Positions 28,298-37,140 of a stretch of DNA of 64,000 bases are shown here, one piece after another (within the stretch, counting starts at the first letter, position 1; each line of letters begins with the position of its first letter). Origin of the DNA: Telmatospirillum sp. (GTDB lineage: Bacteria; Pseudomonadota; Alphaproteobacteria; Rhodospirillales; Magnetospirillaceae); NCBI GenBank assembly GCA_031291415.1, contig JARLJB010000076.1:21134-85133 (forward strand). Direction: 5' to 3'. The translations under genes were made by a program, and so were the position numbers. The notes beneath the pieces are model-generated. The model was not told the DNA's origin. It was given only the letters and a program-made list of their open reading frames with translations, and did not search any database.

Positions 28298-28492
28298 GAA
28301 ACGGATAGTCTCCCGAACGTCTTGTCCCAGCGTGGGTCCCCCACCGTGGAAACAAAACCGACATGACCGGGAAGCGCAAGAGAAAGCTGCGTCGGACCTC
28401 TTTATCAAGGGAAGAATCCTGCACAAACCGATGCTTGGACCTTATATAACGGGCGTCGACGCCTCATAGCGATCAGGAATATCGTCATACCA

Positions 28493-29332
28493 ATGTCCGA
28501 CAACGCACCGCTATCCTTGCTGGGCGACCAGGTCCACCGGCTCGACCGGGATCGCTTCGTGACGACGCTGTTTGCGCCGGCCGATCGGCGGGAAGCCTTG
28601 TTCGCTCTTCACGCCTTCAATATCGAGGTGGCGCAGATCCGGGAACTGGTTCGCGAACCATTGCTCGGACGCATTCGTCTGCAGTGGTGGCGTGACAGTC
28701 TTGCCAGTCGGCGAGCCGGACAGCATGTGGCCCATCCCGTCGTCGATGCGCTGGGTAACGCAATAGACGAATTCAATTTGGCGCCGGAATTGTTTGAGCG
28801 GTTTCTGACCACCCGGGAGAGAGATCTTTTGCCTGAGCCCTTGGCCGACATGGACGCTTTGCTGAGCTATGCGGACGGGACCGCCGGAACTGTCAATTCG
28901 CTGGCGCTCCAGGTTCTCGGCGTGTCTGGCGCGCCGGCCGACGACGTGGCCCGTAGTCTGGGAGTCGCCTGGGGGTTGACCGGCCTCATGCGGGCCTTCG
29001 CGTTCCATGCGCGGCAGGGGCGCGTTTTTCTGCCGCTGCAGAGCCTCGCAGCGGAAGGGAAGGATATGCCGGCGTTATCAAAACCTTCGCCTGGATTGGC
29101 ATCGTCGGCGCGGATCATCGCCCGCGAAGCCATGGGTCATTTGGCGAAAGCGCGCCGTTGGCGGCGGGATCTACCACGAGCGGCAATGCCGGTGCTATTG
29201 ACGGGTCGGCTGGCCCAGTCCTATCTCAAGGCCTTGCAAAAAGCCGACTTCAATCTTTTCGATCCGGTTTGGTCCGCTCCACGGCCGCAACCGCTGGGAC
29301 TGTTTTGGCGATGGTTGCTGGGATCCTGCTAA
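28493..29332 (+). CDS. Squalene/phytoene synthase-fold protein, NDUFAF6-like
   Basis: 279 aa with the all-helical squalene/phytoene synthase fold, but both aspartate-rich motifs are lost. The first is replaced by HAFNIEVAQIRELV (40-53) and the second region reads GLTGLMRAFAFHARQGRVFLP (161-181), where true synthases have Asp-x-x-x-Asp. The segment AFNIEVAQIREL...IRLQWWRDSL closely follows the mitochondrial complex I assembly factor NDUFAF6 (remembered pattern AFNVELAQ...MRMQFW). So an assembly role for respiratory complex I, or another non-catalytic role, is more likely than squalene synthesis. Neighbours: hpnE-like divergent, trmFO convergent with a 6-bp gap. Confidence 0.78.
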   Translation: MSDNAPLSLLGDQVHRLDRDRFVTTLFAPADRREALFALHAFNIEVAQIRELVREPLLGRIRLQWWRDSLASRRAGQHVAHPVVDALGNAIDEFNLAPELFERFLTTRERDLLPEPLADMDALLSYADGTAGTVNSLALQVLGVSGAPADDVARSLGVAWGLTGLMRAFAFHARQGRVFLPLQSLAAEGKDMPALSKPSPGLASSARIIAREAMGHLAKARRWRRDLPRAAMPVLLTGRLAQSYLKALQKADFNLFDPVWSAPRPQPLGLFWRWLLGSC

Positions 29333-29338
29333 TCAGCT

Positions 29339-30691
29339 TTATGCCAGGGTCGCCAGTTCGGCAAGCCACGGCAACAGCGCCTTGCGGGCACGTAGCGCGT
29401 AGAGCTTCTTGCGCTCCCGGCCTTTGATGCGCCGGCCCCGCTCGTCGCGGTCGTCCTCCGGTTCCGGAAACAGTCCGAAATTGACATTCATCGGCTGAAA
29501 CGTCTCGGCGACGGCACCACCGGTAATATGGTTGAGCAACGCCCCGAATGCCGTTGTCAACGGAGGAAGAACGGGCGTTCGTCCATGTCGTTCGGTGGCG
29601 GCGAAACGTCCGGCCAGAAAACCGACGGCGGCGCTTTCGATATAGCCCTCGCAGCCGGTGATCTGACCGGCGAACCTGAGGGCTGGCCTGGCCTTCAGCC
29701 GCAAGACCGGGTCGAGCAGGCGCGGGCTGTTGAGGAAGGTATTGCGATGCATCCCGCCCAATCTCGCGAACTCGGCATTTTCCAGTCCGGGAATCTGGCG
29801 GAAGATGCGGACCTGTTCCGAGTGCTTCAGCTTGGTCTGGAATCCAACCAGATTGTAGAGCGTGCCGAGCGCGTTGTCCTGGCGGAGCTGCACGATGGCG
29901 TAAGGCTTGACAGTGGGGTCGTGCGGATTGGTCAGTCCCACCGGCTTCATCGGCCCGTAGGACAGCGTTTCTCGTCCGCGTTCGGCCATGACCTCGATAG
30001 GCAGGCAGCCTTCGAAATAGGGCGTCCCCTCCCAATCTTTCGGAAGATGTTTTTCGCCGGCCAGCAACTGGTCGACGAAGGCGTCATATTGCGCTCTGCT
30101 CATCGGAAGATTGATGTAATCGGTACCGGTCCCTTTGTCGTAGCGCGATTGAAACCAGGCCTTGGTGAAATCAATACTGTCCTTGGTAACAATCGGCGCG
30201 ATGGCGTCAAAGAAACTGAGCGATTCTTCGCTAGCCAGTTCGCGGATGGCACCAGCCAGGTCCGGCGACGTCAAGGGGCCGGTGGCGACGATCACCTGGT
30301 CCCAGTCCGCCGGTGGCAGACCCGCGATTTCTTCACGACGGAGGGTAACGAGGGGATGGGCAGTCAATGTCGTCTCGACCCCTTTGGCAAAACCGTCGCG
30401 ATCGACCGCCAAGGCGCCGCCCGCCGGCACTTTGTGAATATCGGCCTGCGACAGGATCAGTGAACCGGCTTGGCGCATTTCTTCGTGCAGCAGACCGACA
30501 GCGTTATAGTCCGCGTCGTCCGAGCGGAAGGAGTTCGAACAGACGAGTTCGGCCAGCCTGTCGGTCGCGTGCGCGTCCGTTCGGCGATGCGGGCGCATCT
30601 CGTGGATGATGACGGGGATTCCGGAAACGGCGAGTTGCCAGGCCGCTTCGCTGCCGGCGAGACCGCCGCCGATGACATGAACTGGATCCAT
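29339..30691 (-). CDS. trmFO: Methylenetetrahydrofolate-tRNA-(uracil-5-)-methyltransferase
   Basis: 450 aa, typical length. This flavoprotein methylates U54 in the T-loop of tRNA with methylenetetrahydrofolate and FADH2. Landmarks: [17 protein letters not shown] near the start, the family-specific [26 protein letters not shown] (about 48-73), FFDAIAPIV, and [16 protein letters not shown] holding the active-site Cys. It is convergent with the NDUFAF6-like gene. The last residues before the stop ([12 protein letters not shown]) are as expected. Confidence 0.97.
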   Translation of the reverse strand: MDPVHVIGGGLAGSEAAWQLAVSGIPVIIHEMRPHRRTDAHATDRLAELVCSNSFRSDDADYNAVGLLHEEMRQAGSLILSQADIHKVPAGGALAVDRDGFAKGVETTLTAHPLVTLRREEIAGLPPADWDQVIVATGPLTSPDLAGAIRELASEESLSFFDAIAPIVTKDSIDFTKAWFQSRYDKGTGTDYINLPMSRAQYDAFVDQLLAGEKHLPKDWEGTPYFEGCLPIEVMAERGRETLSYGPMKPVGLTNPHDPTVKPYAIVQLRQDNALGTLYNLVGFQTKLKHSEQVRIFRQIPGLENAEFARLGGMHRNTFLNSPRLLDPVLRLKARPALRFAGQITGCEGYIESAAVGFLAGRFAATERHGRTPVLPPLTTAFGALLNHITGGAVAETFQPMNVNFGLFPEPEDDRDERGRRIKGRERKKLYALRARKALLPWLAELATLA

Positions 30692-30897
30692 GAGCGGTCA
30701 CTTAAGCCCGATCGGTTCCGCTGTCCAGAGGCGACAATTCAAGAATCATCCAGATCGGCGAAATCGCGGTCTTTTGAAGAATTCAATTCCTGACGAGACT
30801 CCGGCGAATGGTGTGAGTACCATTCGTTGGGGTCTCATCGGGGGACGCTGACTGCCGACCGGTGGTCGTGGTGGAAAATCAGCAGGAGACGAACGGG

Positions 30898-31308
30898 ATG
30901 GCCAATCGCAGCTACTATGTGATCGGCGGCGAATACGCGGACACCAGTTTCACGACTCTCGCACCGGGAGTGATGGAGGAACGCCATGGTCCCTTCAGTG
31001 AAAAGGAAGCGCACGATACTTGGCGGGCCTTGACCGGAAAAACGGTCGATAACGCCTTGATCCGTTATCGCGTAAAGCCCGAAGACGAAGTCACCAGGTC
31101 ACAGTGGTTCGTCGTCGGTGGCGAATATGCCGATGTCGATTTTGTCCGGATTGCAACTGGGCAAAAATTGGAAACCTATGGTCCCTTCAGTCGGTCGGAG
31201 GCGCTGGCGGTGTGGCGGGCGATCACAGCCAAAACCGTCGACAGCGCCTTGACCCGCTATGACATCGTCACCGGCGAGGAGTCGGAGACCATCAAACGAA
31301 CGGCCTGA
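30898..31308 (+). CDS. Tandem DUF4170 protein
   Basis: 136 aa from the ATG at 30898 (AGGAG 9 bases upstream). It consists of two copies of the same ~60-residue unit: SYYVIGGEYADTSF...GPFSEKEAHDTWRALTGKTVDNALIRY and WFVVGGEYADVDF...GPFSRSEALAVWRAITAKTVDSALTRY. This is the DUF4170 domain, usually found singly in small alphaproteobacterial proteins of unknown function. No signal peptide, membrane helix or catalytic motif is visible. It is transcribed alone, 206 bp from the divergent trmFO, and a hairpin follows. Confidence 0.85.
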   Translation: MANRSYYVIGGEYADTSFTTLAPGVMEERHGPFSEKEAHDTWRALTGKTVDNALIRYRVKPEDEVTRSQWFVVGGEYADVDFVRIATGQKLETYGPFSRSEALAVWRAITAKTVDSALTRYDIVTGEESETIKRTA

Positions 31309-31638
31309 GCGTCATTGTCTGGCAGGCGTGACGGAACCCGCGCAAGAAGCGACGGCATGAGGCACAGAATCATGCCGTCGATGCAGGCTGACATCTATAT
31401 CTATCGGTATAGATTTGGCTTCGTTTGGCAAAAAACCTAATTCAATAATAATTTATTAAAAATTATTTTCTACAGTGTGCCGATCGTCTCGATTGGTGCT
31501 CAGGGTGATTTGCTGTGTAAGGCAAATGTCCAAAATGGTAAGAATTAAGGCGATTTGTGGGCTGGGTTTTATTTCCTGACATGGTAGTATTCGAGAGCGT
31601 TTTTTCGCTGTCGTGTTTTAGGAACCGGGGGGTTGCTT
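31309..31638. other. Intergenic region with terminator-like hairpin and AT-rich promoter
   Basis: About 330 bases. CGACGGCATGA / TCATGCCGTCG (31350-31380) is an 11-bp perfect stem without a T run, probably ending the DUF4170 transcript. The part from 31385 to 31540 is strongly AT-rich and probably holds the promoter of the following chemoreceptor. No gene. Confidence 0.55.
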
Positions 31639-33738
31639 ATGCGAATGTTTGCGTCGCTGTCGATTCGGTCTGTGCTTGGACTTTTAGTAGGCTTCATGGG
31701 AGCCCTGTTGGTCGTCATGAGCCTTTGGACGCTGCGCGATGCCGTGGGCGATTGGACTGAGACGGAACGTGTCGCGTCGACAACGGTGGCAAGCCGGCAT
31801 CTGTTCAAGGCCGTTATGGGAACCCGCCTCGAACGGGGAACCGAGCTCTCGGCGACAACCAGTCTGTCTGCTGCCGACGCAGCGACCGTGGACCGCATCG
31901 CCACCACACGGAAGTCGTCGGAAGAGGGCTATGGCGATGCCATCCCGTCGCTGGCCGGATTGAATGTCCAAGGCCTTCCCGCCGCCCTTGAGCGGGTGAA
32001 GGCGGCTCATTCTGCGATGGATACGCTGCGGACCAGGATCGATCCCGGTATCCGTAAGGTCAAGGCGGAGCGGGATGCCGCTTTGGAGGGGGATGTCCCA
32101 AAGATCGCCGGGGCATATCTCGACTCTCTCTATGGTATCGCCGACCTGGTCGAAGACTCCCTCAAGATGGTCGATCCGATGGTCGACCAGATCCTGGCGG
32201 TCAAACGCAACGCGTGGGCCGTCAGAAATTTTGGTGGCGGGTTGGCTGGACGCATAGAGAATGCCGTGGCGAAAGGAGCGCCCTGGACGCAGGCCGATAT
32301 CATCGGGGCGGCCGACGATTTCGGCCGGGCGACCTATGCCTGGTCCCTGGTGACCGAAGCCGGCAAGCGCGCGGACCTTCCCAAGACTTTGGGCGAGACC
32401 ATTGAAAAAGGTCGGGGCTATTTCTCCGGGCCGTCCGCCGACGAGCGTCGAAAGATGATCGACACCTTAAGCGGAGGAACCGCGATCAGCATGCCGATGG
32501 TTGATCTGCAGAAGCGCAATACCGCAGAGCTCAATCTCAGCGTCGACGTGGTCAATGCCGCATTGGATCAAATGGTGAACCGGGCCGGCGAACGGCACGG
32601 ACATGCGACGGTCGTCCTGCTGGTAAGCGGTCTTCTGCTGATCGCCGCAGTGATTTTAACCGGGACGGGTTTCCTGGTTGCCTATCGCCGCGTCAGTGCA
32701 CCGATCCAGGAGATGACGGGGGCCATGCGGAGTTTGGCCGACCACGATCTGATGGTGGCGATTCCCGGTATCGGGCGAGCCGATGAAATCGGTGCCATGG
32801 CCGCGGCCGTGCAGGTGTTCAAAGACAATGCGGTGCGTGCCGACCAACTGGCGGTCGAGCGGGAGGCCGAACGGGCGGCGAAAGAAGCGCGAGCCAAGGT
32901 TTTGGAAAGCATGGCCCGCGACTTCGACAGTAGCATTTCCGGTGTTCTGGGGGCGGTCGGCAGTGCTTTGACCGATCTGGGAAAGACGGCACAAACCATG
33001 TCGGACATCTCGCGCAAGACCAGCGAGCAGGCCACCACTGTCAGCGGCGCGTCCGACCAGGCGTCGGCAAGCGTGCAGACGGTTGCCAGCGCTGCCGAGG
33101 AGCTGTCGGCGTCGATCGCCGAGATCGCCCGGCAGGTCGAGCAATCGAGCCGGGTGTCGCGCGTCGCCTCGGAAGAAGCCGGCCACACCAATGAAATGGT
33201 CCTGGGGTTGGCGGAAACCTCGGCCCGGATCGGCGATGTGGTGAAACTGATCAACGATATCGCCAGCCAGACCAATCTGCTGGCGTTGAACGCGACGATC
33301 GAGGCGGCACGGGCCGGCGATGCCGGCAAGGGATTTGCCGTCGTCGCCGGCGAAGTGAAGAATCTCGCCAATCAGACGGCACGGGCAACTGAGGAAATCG
33401 GCACGCAGATCGGCGCCGTGCAAAGTGCCACCACCCAGGCGGTGACGGCGATCGGCAATATCGTCGGGCGCATTCAGGAAATCAACGAGATTGCTTCCGC
33501 CATCGCGTCCGCTGTCGAAGAACAGTCGGCGGCAACCGCCGAGATCGCCCGCAACGTCCAACAGGCGGCATCCGGGACGCACGAGGTTTCTTCCAATATC
33601 AGCGGCGTGACGCGATCGGCGATCGAAACCGGTTCGGCCGCCGAGAAAGTGTTGGCGTCGTCGCAGACGCTGTCACAAGGAACCGAAGAAATGCGGCAGA
33701 CCGTAACCGGGTTCCTGGAGGGTGTGCGCAAAGCTTAG
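31639..33738 (+). CDS. Methyl-accepting chemotaxis protein, 699-aa family member B
   Basis: 699 aa from the ATG at 31639 (a TTG two codons upstream is possible), with a G-rich ribosome site. Same layout as members A and C: membrane helix ~10-32, ~300-residue helical periplasmic domain, second helix ~325-347, HAMP ~348-400, and signalling domain with tip [20 protein letters not shown]. It ends FLEGVRKA. It aligns base for base with member C at a constant offset of 3,330, with no net insertion or deletion, and 138 bp (33514-33651) are identical. The two are recent duplicates or are kept alike by gene conversion in the 3' half; the sensor halves have diverged. Confidence 0.95.
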   Translation: MRMFASLSIRSVLGLLVGFMGALLVVMSLWTLRDAVGDWTETERVASTTVASRHLFKAVMGTRLERGTELSATTSLSAADAATVDRIATTRKSSEEGYGDAIPSLAGLNVQGLPAALERVKAAHSAMDTLRTRIDPGIRKVKAERDAALEGDVPKIAGAYLDSLYGIADLVEDSLKMVDPMVDQILAVKRNAWAVRNFGGGLAGRIENAVAKGAPWTQADIIGAADDFGRATYAWSLVTEAGKRADLPKTLGETIEKGRGYFSGPSADERRKMIDTLSGGTAISMPMVDLQKRNTAELNLSVDVVNAALDQMVNRAGERHGHATVVLLVSGLLLIAAVILTGTGFLVAYRRVSAPIQEMTGAMRSLADHDLMVAIPGIGRADEIGAMAAAVQVFKDNAVRADQLAVEREAERAAKEARAKVLESMARDFDSSISGVLGAVGSALTDLGKTAQTMSDISRKTSEQATTVSGASDQASASVQTVASAAEELSASIAEIARQVEQSSRVSRVASEEAGHTNEMVLGLAETSARIGDVVKLINDIASQTNLLALNATIEAARAGDAGKGFAVVAGEVKNLANQTARATEEIGTQIGAVQSATTQAVTAIGNIVGRIQEINEIASAIASAVEEQSAATAEIARNVQQAASGTHEVSSNISGVTRSAIETGSAAEKVLASSQTLSQGTEEMRQTVTGFLEGVRKA

Positions 33739-33782
33739 AGTCCCGCACCGGTGGTGCGCCGACCCGCCCTGGATGAAACAGG

Positions 33783-33873
33783 AGTGGCACCGGCGTCCCC
33801 GCCGGTGTTCCGCCCGCCAGGCGGACCTTTTCCGGCTCACGCCGGAACACCGGCAGAGACGCCGGTGCCACTG
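33783..33873. repeat. Long palindromic repeat overlapping a gene end
   Basis: AGTGGCACCGGCGTC...GCCGGTGTTCCG on the left is mirrored by CGGAACACCGGCAGAGACGCCGGTGCCACT on the right, with a smaller GGCGG/CCGCC unit inside. The right arm codes for the last dozen residues and stop of the minus-strand methyltransferase. A related element with the same GTGGCA outer ends and GCCGGTGTT core is at 46075-46160. Confidence 0.75.
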
Positions 33874-34595
33874 ACAATCGCTATCACTCGAAGCATCCCG
33901 GCGAGTCCCGGCTCGACGCGAACCGTGAACCCCCTGACCTGCAGCGACTTGACGATCCATTCGGGCGAGAGCCTGAGCTTCCGGTACGAACTGATTCGCT
34001 GCTGCCAGACTGTAGCGCTTCGCTCGTGAAGAATATCGTGAACAGTAACGTGGTCGTCGGTGTACTCAAGAAAACAGGTAAGGATCCGATCGGCATCGCT
34101 TCGCACCGGAATAAAGCGTTCGTTGCCGTTTAGCGGCGTCGTGTAATCCCGAAAAGTGACGATGAACCTACCGTCGGCGTGCAGCGAGTTGGCGATATCG
34201 GTGAACAGTTTCTCGACGGACCGGTGGTCCGGCAAATGTGTCAGCGTGTCGCCCATACACAGAATAAGGTCGACCTTCGTATCGAGATGCTTTTGAAAGG
34301 CACGCAAATCATCATCGATCGTTTGCACAGGCAGCCCGTCGACGTGATCCCGCAGTATTCCAAGCAAGATGGCTGACGTGTCGATAGCGACCACTGAGCA
34401 GCCGCGGCGAGCCAGAGGGACGGCATGCATGCCGAATCCGGCTCCGAGATCGACGGCGATCTGTCCGTTTGCTCGACCGGGACAAATAGCTTCGATTTCG
34501 GCTTCGCCGCGAGACATGGCAGCATCGTATCCGCCAGCCATCCAGAGGTAAATTGGGGCCAAATGGCTTGCATAATGTTCGGCAATATCGGTCAT
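33837..34595 (-). CDS. Class I SAM-dependent methyltransferase
   Basis: 252 aa from the ATG at 34595; a start ten codons upstream at 34625 is possible. The SAM-binding loop is AVDLGAGFGMHAVPLARRG (about 47-65), followed by VVAIDTS and DLILCMGDTLTHLPD. The substrate is unknown. The final residues (SGTGVSAGVPA) are written by one arm of the palindromic repeat, so the native end was probably replaced or extended by the repeat. It lies between the two near-identical chemoreceptors, on the opposite strand, and may have arrived or been left there during the duplication. A role in receptor methylation is not suggested, since it does not resemble CheR. Confidence 0.8.
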   Translation of the reverse strand: MTDIAEHYASHLAPIYLWMAGGYDAAMSRGEAEIEAICPGRANGQIAVDLGAGFGMHAVPLARRGCSVVAIDTSAILLGILRDHVDGLPVQTIDDDLRAFQKHLDTKVDLILCMGDTLTHLPDHRSVEKLFTDIANSLHADGRFIVTFRDYTTPLNGNERFIPVRSDADRILTCFLEYTDDHVTVHDILHERSATVWQQRISSYRKLRLSPEWIVKSLQVRGFTVRVEPGLAGMLRVIAIVSGTGVSAGVPA

Positions 34596-34968
34596 TATCT
34601 TGCATCCAGCGAAACATCTCGACACGGCATCAGAATACGGGCGTCGCCCTATTCAATTCGCAAAGATGTCATTTTGCCATGCGACATCCCCAAATGGGAA
34701 TGGTAGTGCGCCGGCATGTCTATTAAGACTCAATTGAAGAGTCCCCGACACAATTCTGTGTGGACTATATCGGTGCATATTATTAAAATAAGCAACTTAT
34801 TTAAACGATATGTTAATGAAAAACAATATAACTACTAATTACATTAAATATAAATGTGGTATGTGCCACATATAGTTAATATTGTAAATGTAACGTATAT
34901 TTTCGTTAGACTCTAAATAACAAAGACATTCCGCAATCGAATGCCGAAAGCCGGTTGGGAGGAAAAAC
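34596..34968. other. AT-rich intergenic region upstream of chemoreceptor C
   Basis: About 370 bases; 34770-34930 is very AT-rich (long runs of A and T) compared with GC-rich neighbours. It separates the minus-strand methyltransferase from receptor C and should contain both promoters. No gene or convincing palindrome. Confidence 0.5.
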
Positions 34969-37068
34969 ATGCGACTCTTCGCTTCTCTGTCGATTCGATC
35001 TGTGCTCGGGCTCTTGGTCGGATTCATGGGGGTCTTGCTGGTCCTCATGAGTCTTTGGGTTCTTAGCGATGCATTCCGGATTTGGAATGAGACCAACCGC
35101 GTGACGTCCTCGACGGTGGCTAGCCGGTATCTGTTCAAGACGATGCTGGCCACCAGGATCGAACGGGGAGCCGAGATGACGGCGACTGCCAGCGAGGCGA
35201 TAGCCGCCGGCGCGGTGGAAGACCGGATCGCTTCCTATCGGAAAATCTCTGAAGAGGGATATGGCGAGAGCATCGCGGCCCTGGACAAACTCGACATTCC
35301 TGGGTTGCCGGCAGTACTTGGTCGGTTGAAGTCGACGCATGAGGGGATGGCCGCGCTGAGACCGCGGATCGACGGAGGCATCAAGAAGGCGATGGCCGAG
35401 CGCGATTCCGCCCTGGTCGGAGACGTCCCCAAGATCGCCGGCGCCTATCTCGATTCGCTTTATGCCATTAGCGACACGGTCGAAGCTTCGTTAAAACTCG
35501 TCGATCCGGTGGTCGATCAGATCCTGGCGGTAAAGCGCAACGCCTGGGCAGTCCGAAACTATGCCGGAGCGGTCGCCGCGCAAATAGAAGGAACCGTGGC
35601 TCGCGGCACGGTCTGGGCGGCGCCCGATGTCGCGACTGCCACCGACAACTTTGGCCGGGCAACCTATGCCTGGGCATTGGTCAAAGAGGCGGCGATGCGG
35701 GCCGACACGCCAAAAGCGCTGGTTACGGCAATTGAAAAGGGGGAGGGATATTTCACCGGACCATCGGCCGGTGAACGCCGGACATTGATCGACAAGCTCA
35801 GTGGTGGGACGCCGGTGTCCATTCCCATGGTGGAATTGCAGCAGCGTAACACGGCTGAACTCAACCTGGTCGTTGATGTCGCCAATGAAGCTTTGGATCA
35901 GATGGTGAACCGGGCCAGCGAGCGGCGCGGACATGCGACGACAGTCCTCGTGGTGAGTGGTCTTCTGTTGGCTGCCGCGGTGATTTTGACGGTGACGGGT
36001 TTCCTGGTGGCTTATCGCCGCGTCAGCGCGCCAATCCAGGAGATGACGGGGGCCATGCGGCGGTTGGCCGATCATGATCTGACGGTGGCAATTCCCGGTA
36101 TCGGGCGAGCCGATGAAATCGGTGCCATGGCGACGGCCGTGCAGGTGTTCAAGGACAATGCCGTGCGCGCTGACCAACTGACGGTGGAACAGGAGGTCGA
36201 ACGGGCGGCAAAGGAAGCCCGGGCCAAGGAGTTGGAAAGCATGGCCCATAATTTTGACCGCAGTATTTCCAGCGTTCTGGATACAGTGGGCGGAGCTCTG
36301 AGCGATCTGGAAAAGACGGCGCAGGCGATGTCGAACATTTCGCGTGAAACCAGCGAACAGGCGACCGCGGTGGCCGCCGCGTCGGACGAAGCATCGACCA
36401 GCGTGCAGACGGTCGCCAGCGCTGCCGAGGAACTGTCGGCGTCGATCGCCGAGATCGCCCGGCAGGTCGAGCAGTCGAGCCGGGTGTCGAGCGTTGCCTC
36501 GGAAGAGGCCGGCCACACTAATGAGATGGTCCTGGGGTTGGCGGAGACCTCGGCCCGGATCGGCGATGTGGTGAAACTGATCAACGATATCGCCAGCCAG
36601 ACCAATCTGCTGGCGCTGAACGCGACGATCGAGGCGGCCCGGGCCGGCGATGCCGGCAAGGGATTTGCCGTGGTGGCCGGCGAAGTGAAGAATCTCGCCA
36701 ATCAGACGGCGCGGGCGACCGAGGAAATCGGCACGCAGATCGGCGCCGTGCAAAGCGCCACCAGCCAGGCGGTGACGGCGATCGGCAATATCGTCGGGCG
36801 CATTCACGAAATCAACGAGATCGCCGCCGCCATCGCGTCCGCCGTCGAAGAACAGTCGGCGGCAACCGCCGAGATCGCCCGCAACGTCCAACAGGCGGCA
36901 TCCGGGACGCACGAGGTTTCTTCCAATATCAGCGGCGTGACGCGATCGGCGATCGAAACCGGTTCGGCCGCCGAGAAAGTGCTGGCATCGTCGCAGACGC
37001 TGTCACAAGGAACCGGACAAATGCGGCAGACCGTAACCGGGTTCCTGGAAGGCGTGCGTCGGGCGTAG
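34969..37068 (+). CDS. Methyl-accepting chemotaxis protein, 699-aa family member C
   Basis: 699 aa; the ATG at 34969 follows GGGAGGA with 6-base spacing. Same architecture as member B. Internal landmarks of the periplasmic domain: SIRSVLGLLVGFMG, VASRYLFKTMLATRIERG, SLKLVDPVVDQILAVKRNAWAVR, and FGRATYAWALVKEA. HAMP follows the second helix, and the tip is [20 protein letters not shown]. It ends FLEGVRRA. Identity to B is very high from the second membrane helix to the end and clearly lower in the sensor half, so the two probably send the same output from different or shifted ligands. Confidence 0.95.
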   Translation: MRLFASLSIRSVLGLLVGFMGVLLVLMSLWVLSDAFRIWNETNRVTSSTVASRYLFKTMLATRIERGAEMTATASEAIAAGAVEDRIASYRKISEEGYGESIAALDKLDIPGLPAVLGRLKSTHEGMAALRPRIDGGIKKAMAERDSALVGDVPKIAGAYLDSLYAISDTVEASLKLVDPVVDQILAVKRNAWAVRNYAGAVAAQIEGTVARGTVWAAPDVATATDNFGRATYAWALVKEAAMRADTPKALVTAIEKGEGYFTGPSAGERRTLIDKLSGGTPVSIPMVELQQRNTAELNLVVDVANEALDQMVNRASERRGHATTVLVVSGLLLAAAVILTVTGFLVAYRRVSAPIQEMTGAMRRLADHDLTVAIPGIGRADEIGAMATAVQVFKDNAVRADQLTVEQEVERAAKEARAKELESMAHNFDRSISSVLDTVGGALSDLEKTAQAMSNISRETSEQATAVAAASDEASTSVQTVASAAEELSASIAEIARQVEQSSRVSSVASEEAGHTNEMVLGLAETSARIGDVVKLINDIASQTNLLALNATIEAARAGDAGKGFAVVAGEVKNLANQTARATEEIGTQIGAVQSATSQAVTAIGNIVGRIHEINEIAAAIASAVEEQSAATAEIARNVQQAASGTHEVSSNISGVTRSAIETGSAAEKVLASSQTLSQGTGQMRQTVTGFLEGVRRA

Positions 37069-37089
37069 CGACCGTCGCTTGCGAAGGCA

Positions 37090-37130
37090 CAAGTTCCGGC
37101 GAACGGCAGATCCCCGTCCGCCGGAACTTG
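37090..37130. terminator. Bidirectional hairpin between convergent chemoreceptor genes
   Basis: CAAGTTCCGGCG pairs perfectly with CGCCGGAACTTG, extended by ACGG/CCGT inside. It lies between the stops of receptor C (37068) and the minus-strand receptor (37141). There is no strong T run on either side, but the position fits a shared terminator. Confidence 0.65.
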
Positions 37131-37140
37131 CAGAGAACCT

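Noticed and set aside
28493..29332. Calling this gene hpnC, hpnD or crtB.
   Set aside because: Both catalytic Asp-rich motifs are absent and the sequence pattern follows NDUFAF6 instead.
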